The notes: generated from the sequence alone by a model not told the origin. DNA of 64,000 nucleotides from Ktedonosporobacter rubrisoli (GCF_004208415.1 NZ_CP035758.1:5642001-5706000), one strand, 5' to 3'; counted from the first letter of the stretch, positions 16,639-25,469 are shown. Numbers and translations: made by a program.

Positions 16639-17196
16639 ATGATACAAGAAGTAGATCCACAGTCGGAGGCCACGAAACAACGCAGGTCCACAGGGGAGGC
16701 AAATCCGCCTGCTCGGCGCAATGAAGAATGGCGCGAAGAGTTCCCTTATCCCTGGGATGAAGACGAGATTGTGACGAGACGCGATACGCTGCGCTTCTTA
16801 CTTGGCGGCTCAGGGGCGCTCTTTGCCGCCACTGGCATTCTGGCTATCTTAGGCAATCTGCCCAAGGGGCCTGACGTCCAGGCAGTTCCGGTAGCCAAGT
16901 TGGGCGAGCTTAAGGAGAACGAGTGGAAGGTGTTTGATTTTCCCGATCAGTATGCCCAGGGCATTCTTATCAATTTACCGCGCAAAGGACTTGTAGCTTA
17001 TAGCGATGTCTGCACCCATCTCTCATGTGCGGTGGTCTACCGTGAAAACGGAACCCTGCATTGCCCATGCCATGAAGGTCTCTTCGATGCCAGTACAGGC
17101 AACGTTCTGGCCGGTCCCCCAACGCGTCCCTTGCCCCTTATCGAGCTGGCAATTGAGGGCGATACGATCTATGCCGTCAAGGTGGTGCCAAGATGA
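16639..17196 (+). CDS. Rieske [2Fe-2S] protein with Tat-like membrane anchor
   Basis: A 185-residue Rieske protein. Cluster ligands are clear: C125-T-H127-L-S-C130 and C142-P-C144-H145-E-G. An N-terminal anchor contains T-R-R-D-T-L-R-F-L-L-G-G-S-G followed by a hydrophobic span, resembling Tat signal-anchors of bc1-type Rieske proteins, which would place the cluster outside the cytoplasm. The ATG at 16639 has GAAGGAGA upstream, whereas the longer frame from 16606 overlaps the ferredoxin gene. It overlaps the next gene by 4 bases (ATGA). Its presence suggests quinol oxidation by this complex. Confidence 0.9.
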   Translation: MIQEVDPQSEATKQRRSTGEANPPARRNEEWREEFPYPWDEDEIVTRRDTLRFLLGGSGALFAATGILAILGNLPKGPDVQAVPVAKLGELKENEWKVFDFPDQYAQGILINLPRKGLVAYSDVCTHLSCAVVYRENGTLHCPCHEGLFDASTGNVLAGPPTRPLPLIELAIEGDTIYAVKVVPR

Positions 17197-17513
17197 GCAA
17201 ACGCATCCAAATCCATCAACCAGTCGCCAACCCCGATGATCCGCCGGTGCAAAAACCGCCGCAAGGACCCAAGGGTCCCTTGCCTGGCCCCAATTATCTG
17301 GGTCTGGCCGGGCGTATTGCGATTGTACAGGGGCAAGTCTTTATCGTGGCGATCATTCTCATCGCACAGCTCTGGATTATCACTGATGCCCTGTATGAGC
17401 TACTTTCGGGGCGGACAGATTCGCTGGGCTGGCTGACCCTGGTAAGTGCGATAGGCTTTGCCTTGGCCTTGCTTGTAACTTTCTGGCCACGGCGAAGCAT
17501 CGAGGGATCGTAA
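17193..17513 (+). CDS. Small two-span membrane protein of the nitrate-reductase-type cluster
   Basis: A 106-residue protein. The first 37 residues are Pro-rich and hydrophilic (PPVQKPPQGPKGPLPGP), then come two spans (about residues 42-62, IAIVQGQVFIVAIILIAQLW, and 77-98, LTLVSAIGFALALLVTFW). It overlaps the Rieske gene by ATGA and so is translationally coupled. It is probably an accessory subunit of the membrane complex; I recognise no family. Confidence 0.65.
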   Translation: MSKRIQIHQPVANPDDPPVQKPPQGPKGPLPGPNYLGLAGRIAIVQGQVFIVAIILIAQLWIITDALYELLSGRTDSLGWLTLVSAIGFALALLVTFWPRRSIEGS

Positions 17514-17546
17514 GGCTCGACATCGCCTATAACGAGCCCCGCTATT

Positions 17547-17584
17547 GACTATCGCGGGTATGCAGAAACAAACCTGCGATAGTC
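17547..17584 (+). terminator. Hairpin at the end of the nitrate-reductase-type operon
   Basis: Arms GACTATCGCGGGT (17547-17559) and ACCTGCGATAGTC (17572-17584) pair over 13 positions with one mismatch and a 12-base loop. The following ACGTTTGAG is weak as a T-tract. It separates the operon from the HPP gene. Confidence 0.5.
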
Positions 17585-17644
17585 ACGTTTGAGCGTCCCT
17601 TAAGAAAAGAGCAAAGGGTATTATTTTTGCCAAAAGGAAATGCT

Positions 17645-18352
17645 ATGGACCCAGAGACCCGCCCACCATCACAGCCAACACAAGCGAAACCGACATCTCC
17701 TTTACCCCCAGGCTATGCTCGCATTGATCGCGAGCATCCTATTGGAGGCCAGATGTCGGATATCGTACAGGGCCTCTTTACGAGAACACGCTTGCCCTGG
17801 CTGCTCCAGCATCACTCGCAGGTCGCCGTGCTTGCCATCTTTAGCTTCATCAATGGCTGTATCAGTATCGGACTGATGTCCATTCTTGCTGTTATTACCG
17901 GCTCGCCCTTCATCTTTCCCTCGCTCGGCCCTACTGCATTCCTCTTTTTCTATACGCCAACCGCGCCCAGCGCTTCGCCACGCAATACGCTGGTTGGTCA
18001 CGCCGTTGGCGCTCTAGCAGGCTATCTCAGCCTGATAATTACCGGCCTGACAACGGCAGGACCCGCGCTCTCGGTCGGGGTTACCTGGCCACGCGTCTTT
18101 GCGGCAGCACTCTCGCTCGGGCTCACGGCTGGCGTTATGGTTCTGCTCAAGTCGCCTCACCCTCCCGCTGGCGCTACCACGCTGATCGTTTCGCTTGGTA
18201 TCCTCAAGGAGCCCTGGCAACTGCTACTGCTCATGATTGCCGTGCTTCTACTTACCTTACAGGCTATCGCGATTAACCGGCTGGCAGGCATTCCCTATCC
18301 ACTCTGGAGCCCACTGCGCAATCCGCCTGCCGATCTGGGCAAAGGAACCTGA
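17645..18352 (+). CDS. HPP-family membrane protein, probable nitrite transporter
   Basis: A 235-residue protein with about four to five spans and the family signature S-P-H-P-P-A-G-A-T-T (in LLKSPHPPAGATTLIVSLG). Other family signs are FPSLGPTAFLFFYTPTAPSASPRNTLVGHAVGALAGYLS. HPP proteins in cyanobacteria and chloroplasts transport nitrite, which fits the adjacent nitrate-reductase-type cluster. The ATG at 17645 has AAAGGAAA upstream and is preferred to a TTG at 17627. A 60-residue soluble N-terminus precedes the first span. Confidence 0.88.
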   Translation: MDPETRPPSQPTQAKPTSPLPPGYARIDREHPIGGQMSDIVQGLFTRTRLPWLLQHHSQVAVLAIFSFINGCISIGLMSILAVITGSPFIFPSLGPTAFLFFYTPTAPSASPRNTLVGHAVGALAGYLSLIITGLTTAGPALSVGVTWPRVFAAALSLGLTAGVMVLLKSPHPPAGATTLIVSLGILKEPWQLLLLMIAVLLLTLQAIAINRLAGIPYPLWSPLRNPPADLGKGT

Positions 18353-18383
18353 TAGGGAAAAGCTTTAGCCGGGGCAGCGTTGC

Positions 18384-18413
18384 TTGAGTAAATGCGCAAG
18401 CACATGGTATGCT
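18384..18413 (+). promoter_or_regulatory. Promoter candidate of the DNA polymerase gene
   Basis: TTGAGT (18384-18389), 18-base spacer, TATGCT (18408-18413); the polymerase ATG at 18456 follows with a CAGGAG ribosome site. The hexamers are moderate matches. Confidence 0.4.
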
Positions 18414-18455
18414 TAGAAGAGATGTTCTTATCTTCAAGACAGATCAGGAGCTTGC

Positions 18456-20900
18456 ATGCAGTCATTTTCGTCAATTGCCTCCGCTGACAGCCAGGCACAT
18501 AGAGATCAGGAGTGGCTCTTTGGCTGGGACCCAACGCCGGGAATTGTCTCGGTCTGGGCCCAGCGCGACGGTCGCGCCATCATCTGGAGGCGTGACGGCG
18601 AGAAGGTTCACGCTTCTACGGCTCGCTTTCGCCCCTGGCTGCTCGCTACACACCTGCAAGATCTCGCGCACCTGGGACCGGCTTTGCAAGAGGATAACGA
18701 GCGCGCCGGCATCAGCTACCAGCGCTTAACTGGCCCAGAGGGCTCTTATCGCTATTTGCTCTCTTCCTACGATGGGCGCAGGCTGGAACGCGCTGTACTT
18801 GACGGAGCAACCCGCCGCCTGGGCCAGCCTGTGCAAAGCATCAATAGCCTGACCGAGACCTATTATCGAGTTGGCCCGGTGGAGCAATATCTTATCCAGA
18901 CCGGGTGCGTCTATTTCCGTGGGCTGACCTACGAGAATCTCTATAGGCTCCAATTCGATCTGGAAACCACGGCTCTCGATCCCCATCGCGGGCGCATTTT
19001 CCTGGTTGCCATACGCGATAATCACGGCTTCGAAAGCATATTGGAAGCGCCGCGACCCGAAGATGAGAAGCAACTGATTGTTGATTTGTGCGAGCTGATA
19101 CGCACAAAAGATCCCGATGTGCTGGAGAATCATAATCTCTTTGGCTTCGACCTGCCTTTTTTGGAGCAGCGCGCCAGCAAACTTGGCGTTCCACTCTTGC
19201 TCGGTCGGCGCGGCGCTCCACTGCCATTGGAGCGCTATCAGGAAACGCTGGCAATCGGTCCCGAAGCCCGCAAACGAACGCGCTACAGTGTGGCGGGTCG
19301 CGAGCTTATCGATACGCTTGATGCTGTGCGTCGCCACGACTTTGTGGTGCGCGATATGCCCAGCTATAGCCTCAAAGATGTTGCGCGCTACTTCGGCATC
19401 GCCTCAGCCGAGCGCGTGTATATCGAGGGCAGCGCTATCTTCGAGACTTATCGCCGCAATCCTGAAATGGTTAAACATTATGCTCTAGATGACGTGGCTG
19501 AGGTGGATGGTCTCTCCCTGCGCCTGCTCGGAGCTCCTTTCTCCCTGGCAAGTATGGCTCCCCGCCGCTACGAGCGCCTGGCCTCGGCTGGTCCGGCGAT
19601 GGGCATTCTCGAACCAATGCTTGTGCGCGCCTATCTGCACACAAATACGGCCTTGCCCTGCCAGAGCGGGCAGCAGCCCACCGATGAGAACTTGCATGCC
19701 GGAGGTGCGGTTCATCTTTTCGAGTCTGGCATCGCTGAGCATGTGGTTAAGGCCGACGTGGCTTCGCTGTATCCCTCGCTCATGCGCACCTTCCAGATCG
19801 GCCCGGCCAGCGATCACCTGGGCGTTCTGTTAAGCATCCTGGGGCGCCTTACCGATCTCCGCCTGACGCATAAGGCTGCGGCACGCACTGCAGACGAGGG
19901 CTCGGTCGAGGCAAGACACCACGAGGCGACCCAGGCCGCAATGAAGATTCTTATCAACGCTGCCTATGGCTATATGGGCGCTGGCTCTATGGCGCTCTTT
20001 GCCGATAACCGGGCCGCCGGTGAGGTCACGCGACGCGGGCGCGAGATCCTCACACAGGTCCTCGATGCGCTGCGCCAGCGCGGTATGGCCCTCATTGAGG
20101 CCGATACTGATGGCGTGTATTTCGCCGTTCCATCTGATTGGAGCGAGGAGCAGGAGCGGGGTCTGGTCAGGGAGATTGGGGAAGAGCTTCCTAATGGTAT
20201 TCGGCTGGAATATGAGGGGCGCTATCGTGCGATGCTCAGCCACGAGGTGAAAAATTATGCCTTGCTTACCTACAGTGGCCGCTTGATAGTTCACGGCGTG
20301 GCTCTGCGCTCCAGCCGCACGGAACCCTTTGGTGAGCGTTTTTTACGCCAGGCCCTCACTTGCGCGATGACTGGCGATATCGTGAATCTGCACAACATCT
20401 ATCTGGAAATCGTCTATGCTCTGCGCCAACGCAAATTGCTAGCTACCGATCTGGCTACCCGCGTGCGCCTTTCCAAAACTCCCGAAACGTATATGGCCGC
20501 GCGCGCAAATCATCCCGAGCCAGCCTACGAGGCGCTGCTTAATGCCAGGCGCACGCAATGGTACCCCGGCGAGCGCGTACGCTTCTATCGGACCAAAGGC
20601 AAGCGCTATATATGGCTTCCAGAAGAGACGGCTGAGACCGCTACCTATAACGATTGGCAGGAAGAAAAGGGACAGAATGCCTTGCCATCTCATGACGAGG
20701 TGGCTCAGCGCCGCGATTATGATGTCGACCACTATCTGCAAGTCCTCGTGACGTCCTATGCCGCACGCTTGCGTAAAGCCTTTGCCCCAGACGATTTTGC
20801 CCAGCTCTTTCGCCTTGACGGCCAGCCTGGCTTGTTCGATCAGCCAATTGAGAATATTCAGCCACGCTGGATTCGTTGCCGATCAGCCGAGGTAAAATGA
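18456..20900 (+). CDS. Family B DNA polymerase with 3'-5' exonuclease domain
   Basis: An 814-residue DNA polymerase of the PolB (Pol II/archaeal) type. Proofreading motifs are present: Exo I FDLETTAL (Asp168, Glu170), Exo II ENHNLFGFDLPFL and Exo III YALDDVAEVD. Polymerase motif A is VKADVASLYPSLM (Asp434), motif B is KILINAAYGYMGAG and motif C is EADTDGVYF (Asp550, Asp552), all with catalytic carboxylates. Motif C ends D-T-D-G instead of the more common D-T-D-S. An N-terminal domain of about 150 residues has the usual Pol B layout. It stands alone, with no clamp or helicase beside it. A role in repair or translesion synthesis is likely but inferred. Confidence 0.92.
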   Translation: MQSFSSIASADSQAHRDQEWLFGWDPTPGIVSVWAQRDGRAIIWRRDGEKVHASTARFRPWLLATHLQDLAHLGPALQEDNERAGISYQRLTGPEGSYRYLLSSYDGRRLERAVLDGATRRLGQPVQSINSLTETYYRVGPVEQYLIQTGCVYFRGLTYENLYRLQFDLETTALDPHRGRIFLVAIRDNHGFESILEAPRPEDEKQLIVDLCELIRTKDPDVLENHNLFGFDLPFLEQRASKLGVPLLLGRRGAPLPLERYQETLAIGPEARKRTRYSVAGRELIDTLDAVRRHDFVVRDMPSYSLKDVARYFGIASAERVYIEGSAIFETYRRNPEMVKHYALDDVAEVDGLSLRLLGAPFSLASMAPRRYERLASAGPAMGILEPMLVRAYLHTNTALPCQSGQQPTDENLHAGGAVHLFESGIAEHVVKADVASLYPSLMRTFQIGPASDHLGVLLSILGRLTDLRLTHKAAARTADEGSVEARHHEATQAAMKILINAAYGYMGAGSMALFADNRAAGEVTRRGREILTQVLDALRQRGMALIEADTDGVYFAVPSDWSEEQERGLVREIGEELPNGIRLEYEGRYRAMLSHEVKNYALLTYSGRLIVHGVALRSSRTEPFGERFLRQALTCAMTGDIVNLHNIYLEIVYALRQRKLLATDLATRVRLSKTPETYMAARANHPEPAYEALLNARRTQWYPGERVRFYRTKGKRYIWLPEETAETATYNDWQEEKGQNALPSHDEVAQRRDYDVDHYLQVLVTSYAARLRKAFAPDDFAQLFRLDGQPGLFDQPIENIQPRWIRCRSAEVK

Positions 20901-20952
20901 TCTCTCTCTATGTGGGCTAGATGCTGCTGCCGTCTTTCGGCATTATGGGCTT

Positions 20953-21198
20953 TTATGGGTGCGCTTGTCGCAGGTCTAGCAGGTAAAGATGCTCTCGTTC
21001 ATCATAATAGAAGGGTATTTTGTTGTGCTGAAGCCAGTTTACACATTGCTCAAAAAGATTATCCGCGAGGCGCTTTTCGCCAGGTGTGGATGTCATTTGC
21101 TGCAATAGTCTTGCCTGGTTGAGCTGATCAAGGATTAAAAGTGTCTGCTCTCTTGATGGCTTCTTGACTTCATGATCAGTGCTGTTACGTTTAGGCAT
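20953..21198 (-). CDS. Small hypothetical protein
   Basis: An 81-residue charged protein with two predicted helices (REQTLLILDQLNQARLLQQMTS and GEKRLADNLFEQCVNWLQHN) and a beta-like end IPFYYDEREHLYLLDL. A ribosome site (AAGGTAAGGAAA) precedes the ATG on the minus strand. It converges with the polymerase gene. No family recognised. Confidence 0.55.
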   Translation of the reverse strand: MPKRNSTDHEVKKPSREQTLLILDQLNQARLLQQMTSTPGEKRLADNLFEQCVNWLQHNKIPFYYDEREHLYLLDLRQAHP

Positions 21199-21370
21199 AT
21201 AATTTCCTTACCTTCACTACCAGGTTGTTTCAAAGTTGTTGAAAGGGTGATATCCGCAGATGCTCGCTTGTCGCGGGCTCTATGTATCTATCCTCCGACA
21301 GCGATCCACAGGGAAATGCTGTCGTGTCGAAATAGATAGCAAAAACCAGTTGAGAAATATGTCTTCTTTG

Positions 21371-21589
21371 CTATCCAATCAGGCGTTGATATATCTCTAC
21401 GATGGTCTCTCTGGCCGCCTGCTCGCCCATCAGTTTCTCCAGCCGCTCCTGGTAATTTCCAAGCTGTTTATAGCGAGAGTGGATAATATCATGCCTGGAG
21501 GCTACGGCAAAGCCGCTGAGGGCTCTATGTAGCGCCTCACATTCCTCCTCAATCTGCTGACGTACACGCGCAACTTCGCTTTCCTGCAT
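21371..21589 (-). CDS. Small helical hypothetical protein
   Basis: A 72-residue, nearly all-helical protein: ESEVARVRQQIEEECEALHRALSGFAVASRHDIIHSRYKQLGNYQERLEKLMGEQ. The start at 21589 follows AAAGGAAACGA by a usual distance; an upstream in-frame ATG at 21607 is possible. I recall similar short helical proteins as conserved hypotheticals in Ktedonobacteria, but the function is unknown. Confidence 0.6.
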   Translation of the reverse strand: MQESEVARVRQQIEEECEALHRALSGFAVASRHDIIHSRYKQLGNYQERLEKLMGEQAARETIVEIYQRLIG

Positions 21590-21889
21590 GGCTCGTTTCC
21601 TTTCCATTAGCCTTTTTCAATCCATAGCCAGCGTTGCACATTCCACTTTTGGCAGGAGTATCAATTGAGCAAGCGGAATCTTGTGCAACACTCCCAATAG
21701 ATAGCTAGTTCCGCCTACCTGTTTTTATCCTCCACTTACCTGCTATCATTTTAATCATAAATAACACTATAATATCGTCAAATATTGATAGCTTTTATAT
21801 ACAAATCATATTAGTGTCTGCTTGTTGCAACACATGTAATAAATACGTACACTCTGACTAAAGAGGATAAGTGGTGTTTGAGAGAACAT

Positions 21890-23431
21890 ATGCAAGAAAA
21901 TCATTGGTGGATCAAGCTAGGCTTTCCACCTTTCCCCCAGGGGAAAGATGGCTTCCCGTGCCCGGGACCAGTCACCAGGTACTATCGCCAGCAGACGCAA
22001 CGCGCGGATGGGAAACCCTGGACGCAGAAAGATTTGGCCTACACTCTTGGCATTTCAGTCCAGCAAGTAGGCAACATGGAGAGCCATGATATTGGCTTTA
22101 CGCTAGAAAGAAGGCGCTTTCTAGCGCAACAGTTCCATATTCCCACTATGCTCTACGGCATAGTCACGCTGGAGGAGGTCGCTGCGCAGTTTGAAGAGTG
22201 CTTCCTGCTCTTTGAAAAAGGCAAGGATGGCTTCCCACGCCCGGGGCAGGTCACCAAGCACTATCGCTACTTGAAATTACACAGTGATGAGCGACCGTGG
22301 ACGCAGAAAGATTTAGCATATGTTCTGGAGATTTCAGTACAGGAAGTAGGCAATATGGAGAATCGCGATACAGGTTTTACCCTGGAGAGACGGCGCTTTC
22401 TGGCCAGACTATTTGGAGTTCCGGCCGCCCTGTATGGCCTTATCACGCTTGAAGAAATTTTAGAGCATATTGAAAGACAACAATTTCCCCAGCAGCACTC
22501 ATCAGTTCTACACTCTCTAGGAAGCACTATCGATCTCAAGGAGTTCCAAATAGCGCTAAGAAAGCATCAGAACACCGACCATGCGCTTAGCGCCCAGGGG
22601 GCAATTCCAGAACTTTCTATGCGCATAAGCAAGCTACAAAACGCTATCCCTTCCCTCTCAGGAGCGGAGAAGCAGCAAGGATATATTGTGTTAAGCAACT
22701 ATCATCAATTTCTGGCGCTCTTGCTGCGGGACATGCAAAACTTTTCAACAGCGCTTCCCCATCTAGACAAGGCTCTCTTATTAACAAGCCAGTTAGCGGG
22801 CCGCCAGAGTTACGAATTACGTGCGCTCGCCCTTGATCGGCGCGGCACGGTGCTGCTCGACAAGGGCATGGTAACAGGCGATAGGCAATTATATATCGAG
22901 GCTGCCGACAACTACAAAGAGGCTCTTCGCTATGAAGCCCATCTCTCTTCTTCAGTTTTGGGGGCTCTTCTCTTGCGTGGCGGCCACGCCCTGGCACTCA
23001 TAGCCAGCAGCGAACAAGAGCATACAAGAGCCTTGCAGATGATCGATCGGGCTACGCGCATAGCACGTCCGGGTGACGATCCCTATGGCCTGAAGATCGA
23101 TCGCGAACGCTGCCACATCGACAAAGGGGCTGCACTCATTGCCCTGGGCCATCCTCAGGATGCCATCGATGAATTAACATGTGTAGCTGATAACCCAACC
23201 TTTAAGCGCCGTACCGCCTATCGGGACATTCTCCTGGCTCAAGCATACCTACAAAAGCATGAATATAGCTATGCTGCATTCCTGGCCACAACGGCGCTCC
23301 CTGAGATTCAGGGGATTAATTCGAGTATTAATCTCCAGCGAATCATTGATATCTATCAACATTTAAAACTGAGTCCTGGTAAGGATGATCTTGAGGTGGC
23401 CAGGCTAGAGTGGCGCCTCCGGGCCCGCTAA
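21890..23431 (+). CDS. Regulator with duplicated HTH-like domain and TPR-like C-terminus
   Basis: A 513-residue protein. Two homologous N-terminal modules stand in tandem: KDGFPCPGPVTRYYR...PWTQKDLAYTLGISVQQVGNME...FTLERRRFLAQQF and KDGFPRPGQVTKHYR...PWTQKDLAYVLEISVQEVGNME...FTLERRRFLARLF. The T-Q-K-D-L-A-Y-x-L-x-I-S-V-Q-x-V-x-N-M-E core resembles a Cro/C1-type helix-turn-helix. The remaining 300 residues are helical repeats (DFxTALPHLDKALLL, YIEAADNYKEALRYEA, LALIASSEQEHTRALQMID) like TPRs. The start is uncertain: ATG 21890 is chosen, with TTG 21878 as an alternative. It probably regulates transcription in response to a ligand or peptide, but the target is unknown. Confidence 0.75.
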   Translation: MQENHWWIKLGFPPFPQGKDGFPCPGPVTRYYRQQTQRADGKPWTQKDLAYTLGISVQQVGNMESHDIGFTLERRRFLAQQFHIPTMLYGIVTLEEVAAQFEECFLLFEKGKDGFPRPGQVTKHYRYLKLHSDERPWTQKDLAYVLEISVQEVGNMENRDTGFTLERRRFLARLFGVPAALYGLITLEEILEHIERQQFPQQHSSVLHSLGSTIDLKEFQIALRKHQNTDHALSAQGAIPELSMRISKLQNAIPSLSGAEKQQGYIVLSNYHQFLALLLRDMQNFSTALPHLDKALLLTSQLAGRQSYELRALALDRRGTVLLDKGMVTGDRQLYIEAADNYKEALRYEAHLSSSVLGALLLRGGHALALIASSEQEHTRALQMIDRATRIARPGDDPYGLKIDRERCHIDKGAALIALGHPQDAIDELTCVADNPTFKRRTAYRDILLAQAYLQKHEYSYAAFLATTALPEIQGINSSINLQRIIDIYQHLKLSPGKDDLEVARLEWRLRAR

Positions 23432-23532
23432 GGCAAGTTCTAGCTGCCCATCTCCAGTTTTCAGAGCTCGCTCTTTCGTCAAGCAAGCGCAGCCGTCTCT
23501 TTCAGCAGTGCGCAAAACGCCTGGGCCACGGG

Positions 23533-23576
23533 GAAATGTCGGAAAAATGTCATAAAAATGTCGTGGCCATGTCTAC
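23533..23576. promoter_or_regulatory. PHO-box-like array of four ATGTC repeats at exact 11-bp spacing
   Basis: ATGTC occurs at 23536, 23547, 23558 and 23569, each 11 bases apart, with the intervening sequence ATAAAA/GGAAAA. The centre reads TGTCATAAAAATGTC, very close to the 11-bp direct-repeat PHO box recognised by PhoB/PhoP-type response regulators. One helical turn between repeats supports a real protein site. Which gene it controls is uncertain. Confidence 0.5.
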
Positions 23577-23844
23577 CGATCTGCGCTAGAATAGGCAGAG
23601 CTGACCTGGCAAACTGCTTCTGCATATCGTTATTGGGGATCACTCGCTATAGCGTACGGGACCGTCCGCGCGGCTCTGCCCATTCTATACAGGCCTGGGG
23701 AGAACCCTCGCTGCTTATCACGCTAAAAGCGAGATCTCTGAGGGCTCCCTTGCAGGCACTATGTACAGCCAAATTTGCTATGAGGGGCTCTTCTCGACGC
23801 GCCGAGGATACTTAGTGAGGACCCTGAAAGCCATTGGCGCGTCG

Positions 23845-23853
23845 TGCTATAAT
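23845..23853 (+). promoter_or_regulatory. Extended -10 promoter of the men operon
   Basis: TGC-TATAAT is a perfect extended -10 element (TATAAT at 23848-23853); no good -35 is needed or present. The predicted transcript has a leader of about 120 bases before menF. Confidence 0.6.
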
Positions 23854-23978
23854 AGTATAGGCATTTGCTTTTCGGCTCCTGGCTCTTCACCATTGCCGCT
23901 GCACATAGCCCCCTGGGTCAGCTTTCAGCCCTTACGCAAATTATGTTATCGATCTCTGCTTAGGGACGTGTAAAGAGT

Positions 23979-25460
23979 ATGGATATAGTTTTTATTGATA
24001 CACCGGAGACAAGCGATGTTGCCGGACTGTGGTCAGCTTACCAGCATCGCGAACAACTGCTCACCATCCTGCGCCAGGCTTCACAGAAAGCCGCTATGCT
24101 GCACCACAAGGTGCTTGCCAGTCTCACGCTTCCCCTCGCTTCAGGAAATGCTCTGCTGCTTTTTAGAGCTCTTAAACATATGAGGTTGGGAGAAACTTTC
24201 TTCTGGGCCCGTCCCGAGGAACAACGAGCCTTCGTGGGGTCAGGCGTTGCCTTCGCCATAGAGACGACAGGTGCAACGCGCTTCCAGTCTGCAACATGTG
24301 CATGGCGCGATCTGCAGGCCAAGGCCGTAATTGAGTATAGCCCCCAATGTGCTGACATTGGTGGCCCTTTGCTTTTTGGTGGCTTTGCCTTTGATCCTTT
24401 ACGTCCTCGCACGCGACTCTGGGCTAACTTCCCTGACGGGCTTCTGGTCTTGCCCCACCTCTATTTCCACTACACCGGCACTAGAGCTGCACTTACGCTC
24501 AATCAACTTGTTTCCGCATATGACGATGTTGAGCTCCTGGCTGATGAGATCGTGGGGCAATTACAGGGTCTGCACGCTACCATAGCTGACATTGCGGAAT
24601 CACAGCTGAGTACGGATGGGCCAGATGTACAACTTATTGCACAGGATATCCTGCCAGCCCCTGTATGGATTAACAAGGTAGCGGAGGCGGTGAAGAGCAT
24701 CAGGCAGGGGGCTTTTGAGAAAGTCATCATGGCCCGCGGCATACAGGTTGTCAATAAGGAGGGGGACTTCGATCTCAGCACGACGTTACAGCAGCTCTGC
24801 GAAACCTATCCAGAAGCGCATATCTTCGCTTTCCAGCGTGGTCAACAGACCTTCATCGGTGCTACGCCTGAACGCCTCCTGCAAACGCAGCATGAGCAGT
24901 TACTCACCATGGCTCTTGCTGGCTCCGCACCGCGCGGAGCTACCGAGGAGGAAGACAGGCAGATTGGGGAGGAACTGCTGAACAGCGAGAAGAACCAGAT
25001 TGAGCATAAGATCGTTGTGGCCACGATACGCGATACCCTCTCTGCACTCTGCTCAGAGATACGTTTGGAGGGCACCCCTCGCCTACTGCGACTCAAAAAT
25101 CTTCATCATTTGATAACGCCGATTGTTGGTACTCTGCATCCCGATCGCTCAGCGCTTGAAGCTATTGAAAGTCTGGCTCCAACGCCTGCCGTGGGTGGCT
25201 CTCCGCGCGAGGCGGCCCTTGCATTTATTCGCGAGCATGAAGATCTGGATCGCGGGTGGTACTCTGGAACTGTTGGTTGGATCGATACGCACGGAAATAG
25301 CGAGTTCGCCGTTGCTCTGCGTTCGGCTCTGGTCAAGGGCAACGAGGCCACGCTCTTTGCTGGCTGTGGAATTGTGGCCGATTCTAATCCTCCTGGCGAA
25401 TATACTGAGTCCTGCTGGAAGTTCCAGGTTATGCTGCGCGGCTTAGGCAGTAAGGATTGA
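23979..25460 (+). CDS. menF: Isochorismate synthase
   Basis: A 493-residue chorismate-utilising enzyme that converts chorismate to isochorismate, the first step of menaquinone synthesis. The conserved C-terminal domain is visible from about residue 230: FEKVIMARGIQV, AHIFAFQRGQQTFIGATPERLL, ALAGSAPRGATEEED, LLNSEKNQIEHKIVV, LHHLITPIVGTL, LAPTPAVGGSPREAALAFIREHEDLDRGWYSGTVGW and AGCGIVADSNPPGEY. These include the Mg-binding Glu residues and the Lys that activates water (FEKVIMAR). The context (menD 9 bases downstream) supports MenF rather than EntC or a salicylate synthase. Confidence 0.94.
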   Translation: MDIVFIDTPETSDVAGLWSAYQHREQLLTILRQASQKAAMLHHKVLASLTLPLASGNALLLFRALKHMRLGETFFWARPEEQRAFVGSGVAFAIETTGATRFQSATCAWRDLQAKAVIEYSPQCADIGGPLLFGGFAFDPLRPRTRLWANFPDGLLVLPHLYFHYTGTRAALTLNQLVSAYDDVELLADEIVGQLQGLHATIADIAESQLSTDGPDVQLIAQDILPAPVWINKVAEAVKSIRQGAFEKVIMARGIQVVNKEGDFDLSTTLQQLCETYPEAHIFAFQRGQQTFIGATPERLLQTQHEQLLTMALAGSAPRGATEEEDRQIGEELLNSEKNQIEHKIVVATIRDTLSALCSEIRLEGTPRLLRLKNLHHLITPIVGTLHPDRSALEAIESLAPTPAVGGSPREAALAFIREHEDLDRGWYSGTVGWIDTHGNSEFAVALRSALVKGNEATLFAGCGIVADSNPPGEYTESCWKFQVMLRGLGSKD

Positions 25461-25469
25461 GGGGAAAAT

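Larger units (their letters stand above)
23432..23978. other. Intergenic region before the menaquinone operon
   Basis: About 550 bases without a convincing gene; two open frames (23558-23815 and 23761-23973) lack ribosome sites and recognisable protein character. The region holds a set of 11-bp-spaced ATGTC repeats and an extended -10 promoter, both listed separately. Confidence 0.5.

Noticed and set aside
23558..23973. Two overlapping plus-strand frames before menF as possible small genes
   Set aside because: No ribosome sites, atypical composition, and they overlap the promoter and repeat elements.
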